Assembly: GCF_018687715.1 (NCBI RefSeq)
Contig: NC_056767.1
Location: 930,001-994,000 of the forward strand
Direction: 5' to 3'
Length of the DNA: 64,000 bases
From: Carya illinoinensis
Taxonomy: Eukaryota; Streptophyta; Magnoliopsida; Fagales; Juglandaceae
Below the pieces are notes generated by a model. That model searched no databases. It saw only the letters and a list, made by a program, of their open reading frames with translations, and was not told where the DNA came from. A program made the position numbers and the translations under genes. Positions within the stretch are counted from its first letter, which is position 1. Every line of letters begins with the position of its first letter. Below are positions 60,718-64,000 of this stretch, piece by piece.

Positions 60718-61712
60718 AAGGGTGGACAAAAACTTTGTACACTCTGATTCCTCTCGAAATTTGACAAGACTTTGGCTTTGATTGAGTTGGAGTTTTTGAA
60801 AACTGGAATCGGGAGTCGGGGTTCCCTTAGTTGGAGTCAGAGTGTGGAGTACATGTCGGCTTTGAACTCCAACTCCAAACTTCGACACTTAGACTAATAT
60901 ATTTAAAATTGTAATATAAATAACAGGTAGTTGAGTGGCCTAATGGTATAACACCTCATTTTGCCAATTAACTTACCTGCATTTGAGCCTTCTGTGTACG
61001 AGATAGTGTATTTTGCAAACATTTTTTTAGAAACCCTCAAAAGTCAAAATGACGTCATTTTTGTCTCTTATATATTTATCTCTTCAAGACCAAAACCCTA
61101 CATTGTTTCTCTCCTCCTCTTTTTTTCTCGGAATTGAAAGTCTTTCTCTTTTCTCTCTTGCCATCATTTCCCTCTCTCTTTCGTTTTCTCATAAATTCTT
61201 GTCTCTTATCCTCTCACTCGACAACTTTCTTTCGTCCTTATTTTCTCTCTATGCTTATCTTCCTTTGTTGCAATCCAAAACCCTAGGTGTGAAAATCCTT
61301 TGTGAAACTATTAGTTATAATTTATATTATTTGTTATTAAAAAAATTAGAAAAAATCCGTATTTTCTCATAAATGTTTGTTATTTGTTATTTGTTGTTGT
61401 TTTCTTTTTTTTTTTTAAATAATTTTTGTTGTTGTTCTGTTATAAAAAAGTCGAAACATATTTGTTATTTGCTGTTCTATAATAATTTTTGTGAAATGTT
61501 CATTGTTGGGATTTTCTTTTGTTCTTTTCTTTTTTCTTTTTTGCTTTTCTTTTTCCATTCAACTCTGATTAGAGGTTCGACACTCGATTCCGACTCGGAC
61601 AACTCCAATTGGAGTCGGAGTTGAAGTCCAAACTGGTCTCCGACTTTGGTCGGAGTCAGAGGTTGGGTTTGGGCGTTCCAACGTCAAACTTGGAGCCCAA
61701 CCCTAATCAATA
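60718..61712. mobile_element. hAT-like non-autonomous element with GGAGTCGGAGT subterminal repeats
   Basis: The left side begins TAAGGGTGGACAAAAACTTT and carries GGAATCGGGAGTCGGGG and GAACTCCAACTCCAAACTTC. The right side has AATTGGAGTCGGAGTTGAAG and ends GGAGCCCAACCCTAA. The TAAGGGTGG/CCAACCCTAA ends and clustered subterminal repeats fit an hAT plan. The flanking 8 bases do not match well, so the borders are provisional. The core is CT-rich. Confidence 0.45.
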
Positions 61713-62342
61713 ACAAAAGGCCCGTACAATTGCCTAGGTAATTGTAAAGTAGAAGAAAAAGACAAAGTAATACCTATTGCTCTAAAGTTAGTTAAGTCAT
61801 TTGTCACACTATTACCTTTTCTCTCTCTCTCCCCTTATATATATAATCAAAGCCAATAGTATACTATTACAACATACATCATTCACATGAAATAATTTGA
61901 TTTGTAATATTCATATTTTAAAATTTATCTTACAAATCAAATTATGCTACATAAATAATATGTAATGTAAAGACCTTTAGATATAATTATTCATACAGAT
62001 TATACTATACTTTACATAATCGTAATTTCCGTGTACCATATTGAACTTGAGTAATTTTATCCTAGCATATTTTATGAGTTAGGATTTTCTTATGCGTTTA
62101 TTTTTAATTTTAATTTTTGGTATAATAATAAGCTTAATGGTCAATTTGGTACCCACTTTCTTTTGTGGGCTAGTTAACATTTATGGGTCTAATATGGGCC
62201 TCATCCAGGCCCAAATTTGCATCACTGGCGAACTATTCAGTATTCATAAGTGAGACCGGGCCCACTTGGTTACGTCCTCGGTGAACTTTCTACTTTCCGC
62301 CTCTGCTCTCGTTGTTCTGCAGAGAATTGGGGAAGAACGAAA

Positions 62343-62867
62343 ATGCATCACCGTGCACAAATTTCTCTCTGTAAATTGTTCTCCAGTTACCCTTTTCAAC
62401 GATCTCTAATACCCAGTTCTTCATCTTCCCTTAACTCACTCGCAATGATTTCAACCCAACTCGTTTCAGGCTCGGTCCCTTTTCGAAGGCCTGAGTTTAC
62501 CGCTACACCCACATCAAATCTCCACCATTTCCGTCATCCAACTCTCTCAAACTCGATAGCCCAGTTAATGAAATACAGTGCTCAGTCTGGTGGCTCCGTG
62601 GCTGAGTTTGACCAGAACAAAGAGGTGGACATGATCAACCTCAAGTTTGCTGAAGCTAGAGAGGAGATAGAGATGGCTATGGAGTCCAAAGAGACTGTGT
62701 ATTTTGATGAGGAAGCGGAGTGTGCTCGCGCTGCTGTGAAGGAAGTGCTGGACATGTTTAATGGGCTTTTGGCGAAGTTGCCCGAGAGTGAACGAGCGGC
62801 ATTGCAGAGATCAATGGGCATGAAGATTGAGCAGTTGAAGGCTGAGCTTCAGCAGTTGAATGAGTAA
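62343..62867 (+). CDS. Conserved plant protein of unknown function, probably organelle-targeted
   Basis: Intronless frame of 174 residues from the ATG at 62343 (MHHRAQISLCKLFSSYPF). An in-frame ATG 31 codons upstream at 62250 exists, but it would bury the basic, Ser-rich presequence, so the later start is preferred. Residues 1-75 are Ser/Arg/Leu-rich with almost no acidic residues, like a mitochondrial or plastid presequence. The C-terminal half is acidic and helical (KFAEAREEIEMAMESKE, AAVKEVLDMFNGLLAKL, MGMKIEQLKAELQQLNE) and could form coiled coils. I recall this C-terminal block as a conserved plant unknown, without a proven function. Confidence 0.7.
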   Translation: MHHRAQISLCKLFSSYPFQRSLIPSSSSSLNSLAMISTQLVSGSVPFRRPEFTATPTSNLHHFRHPTLSNSIAQLMKYSAQSGGSVAEFDQNKEVDMINLKFAEAREEIEMAMESKETVYFDEEAECARAAVKEVLDMFNGLLAKLPESERAALQRSMGMKIEQLKAELQQLNE

Positions 62868-64000
62868 TGAGGTTGGTGAAAGCCTGTTTTTGTCTAGTGC
62901 TAGTTTTCTTTAATTTTTTGGGCTTCGTGTTTGTTGGGAACAATTTGGAAGGTGATATTCTAGGTGGGAGAGTTGTTGATTGCCGCAACAATTTGTGATT
63001 TTTAAAAAAAGTGATGAATTTTGAATAATGAATGGGCAGTTTGTTATTCGAAATAGACAACTGTTTCTAACTGGGGAATTCCTGTATTTGTAATTGGTAC
63101 TTCATGCAGTGGCTCATGCCTTATGGTACTTACTAATACTTTTGTTTATTACTTCATAATTCCCTCTTTGTTCATACAATCTGGTTAAGTTTGTTGTGAT
63201 GTTCACATCATCTAGAACTGCCTGAAACAAATATCATTAATGCTGTGTGCTTCGTAGATATGTGTGTATCCACTCAGAAATCATATTTAGCTTGTCTTTT
63301 TGAGTTTGAAGATCTAGTTTCTCGTATTTTTGATGTAGTAATTGTTAGAGGGAATAGATACATAACTACCTTGCAGCTCTATGCTTTTTCTTGGTGGTAA
63401 CCAAATGATCTCACGAGTTAGTTATTGTTCTTAACAACATTAGAAATAAAGACATCTCCAAAGAATTAACGAATGCGGCAAGTAGAAACAAGGATTAAGG
63501 ACTCACGAAAACAGGATGATGACACAAGCAGGTTATGATTAGCACATAAAAGGGCATCTCACTGGTCAATTGGCAAAATATGGCATTCCAAGTTCTTTCA
63601 GAATACACGATTTGCAAAAACATATGTTCTTTCTTTGTGCAAAAGATCTAAGCTATCTTGCTAATCATTTGGAAAATCTAAGTCGGTTGCTGATCACAGG
63701 AAGAGATCATCACATCAGTGCAAAAAACATGATTATTTGCCCAATAAGGTCGTTGGTGGCATTTTTCACCAGCTTATACCATCAAGGTAGAAATAGAAGG
63801 ATGTTCTCTTAAGAAAGGACACAATGTTCAAATAGATAATATGCCTCTAATATGGTTGTCTCAATTATGTTCTCAAATTCTCTATCTCTTCTCAGTTATT
63901 GTCGTTTTTTATCTAAGACCATAAATCAAAACACAACTCTTGAAAGTTCAATTTATGTCAGTCTGCAAAGATTGATTGTCTAAATGGAACAATAGTTCTC
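62868..64000. other. 3' flank, no gene seen
   Basis: Likely 3' UTR of the preceding gene for a few hundred bases, then mixed AT-rich sequence. An 80-codon frame at 63570 shows no recognisable domain. Confidence 0.4.

Larger units (their letters stand above)
59273..62342. other. Intergenic repeats downstream of RH39
   Basis: The RH39 3' UTR comes first. A MITE lies at 59467-59630 and an hAT-like relic at about 60718-61712. Between them (59640-60700) I see no gene; a 71-codon frame at 60047 shows no recognisable domain. From 61750 to 62240 it is AT-rich with a CTCTCTCTCTCC tract, then comes the leader of the gene at 62343. Confidence 0.4.

Noticed and set aside
60928..61012. tRNA-like stretch GTGGCCTAATGGTATAACACC with a later ATTTGAGCC
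   Set aside because: Box-A-like and box-B-like words are present, but no cloverleaf stems or acceptor pairing can be formed; most likely part of the hAT-like repeat or a SINE trace.
61049..61624. 107- and 83-codon frames rich in Leu, Ser and Phe
   Set aside because: The sequence is low-complexity CT/T-rich repeat core; the composition alone gives long frames without domains.
63570..63812. 80-codon frame near the right edge
   Set aside because: No recognisable domain or codon pattern; likely chance.

Overview
This window is nuclear DNA from a flowering plant. Its genes have many introns with GT-AG borders, AT-rich introns and intergenic DNA, and plant-only families (RABG3-type Rab7, plant laccase, DUF1475 membrane proteins, an RH39-type organellar DEAD-box helicase). 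Transposable elements (L1-type LINEs, tRNA-derived SINEs, hAT-like elements, MITEs, a solo copia-type LTR) are dense. The repeat style suggests a woody eudicot, perhaps Fagales, but that is a guess; no species can be fixed from this sequence alone.

Layout. 1-8.3 kb: 5' two thirds of a CSTF77 gene (mRNA 3'-end processing) on the minus strand, running off the left edge. 8.5-13.6 kb: repeat field holding a degenerate RNase H retroelement relic split by a 1.76-kb hAT-like element. 13.6-20.2 kb: RABG3/Rab7 small GTPase, whose fourth intron carries a LINE with a SINE nested inside. 21.9-29.4 kb: two tandem DUF1475 genes with identical intron phases, separated by a LINE relic. 29.7-33.0 kb: laccase on the minus strand, complete. 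33.4-35.7 kb: retroelement fragment, a broken gene relic (perhaps MRNIP-like), a solo LTR with perfect 5-bp target duplication, and a MITE. 35.9-41.3 kb: complete poly(A)-binding protein gene on the minus strand. 44.6-46.7 kb: a chimeric gene. 48.9-59.3 kb: full-length RH39-type DEAD-box helicase, with LINE, SINE and MITE insertions in its introns. 62.3-62.9 kb: an intronless 174-residue protein, probably organelle-targeted.

The most notable object is the chimeric gene at 44577-46676. Its first four exons are homologous, exon for exon, to RH39 exons 1-4 (the first RecA-like domain), but its last exon encodes an MLLE/PABC domain, the C-terminal peptide-binding domain of poly(A)-binding proteins. 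The five exons join into one open frame of 367 residues. The ATPase residues are lost (Walker A lysine to arginine, DEAD to DEVD), while the frame is kept despite deep divergence from the paralogue. It therefore looks like a pseudo-helicase scaffold carrying a PAM2-binding module rather than an active helicase. The neighbouring PABP gene carries the same kind of exon in the same phase, but its sequence is too different to be a recent direct donor.

The genes do not form a pathway. CSTF77 and PABP both act in mRNA 3'-end biology, but their co-location is probably chance. All exon coordinates were worked out by hand from splice sites, reading phase and family conservation; none has transcript support here.
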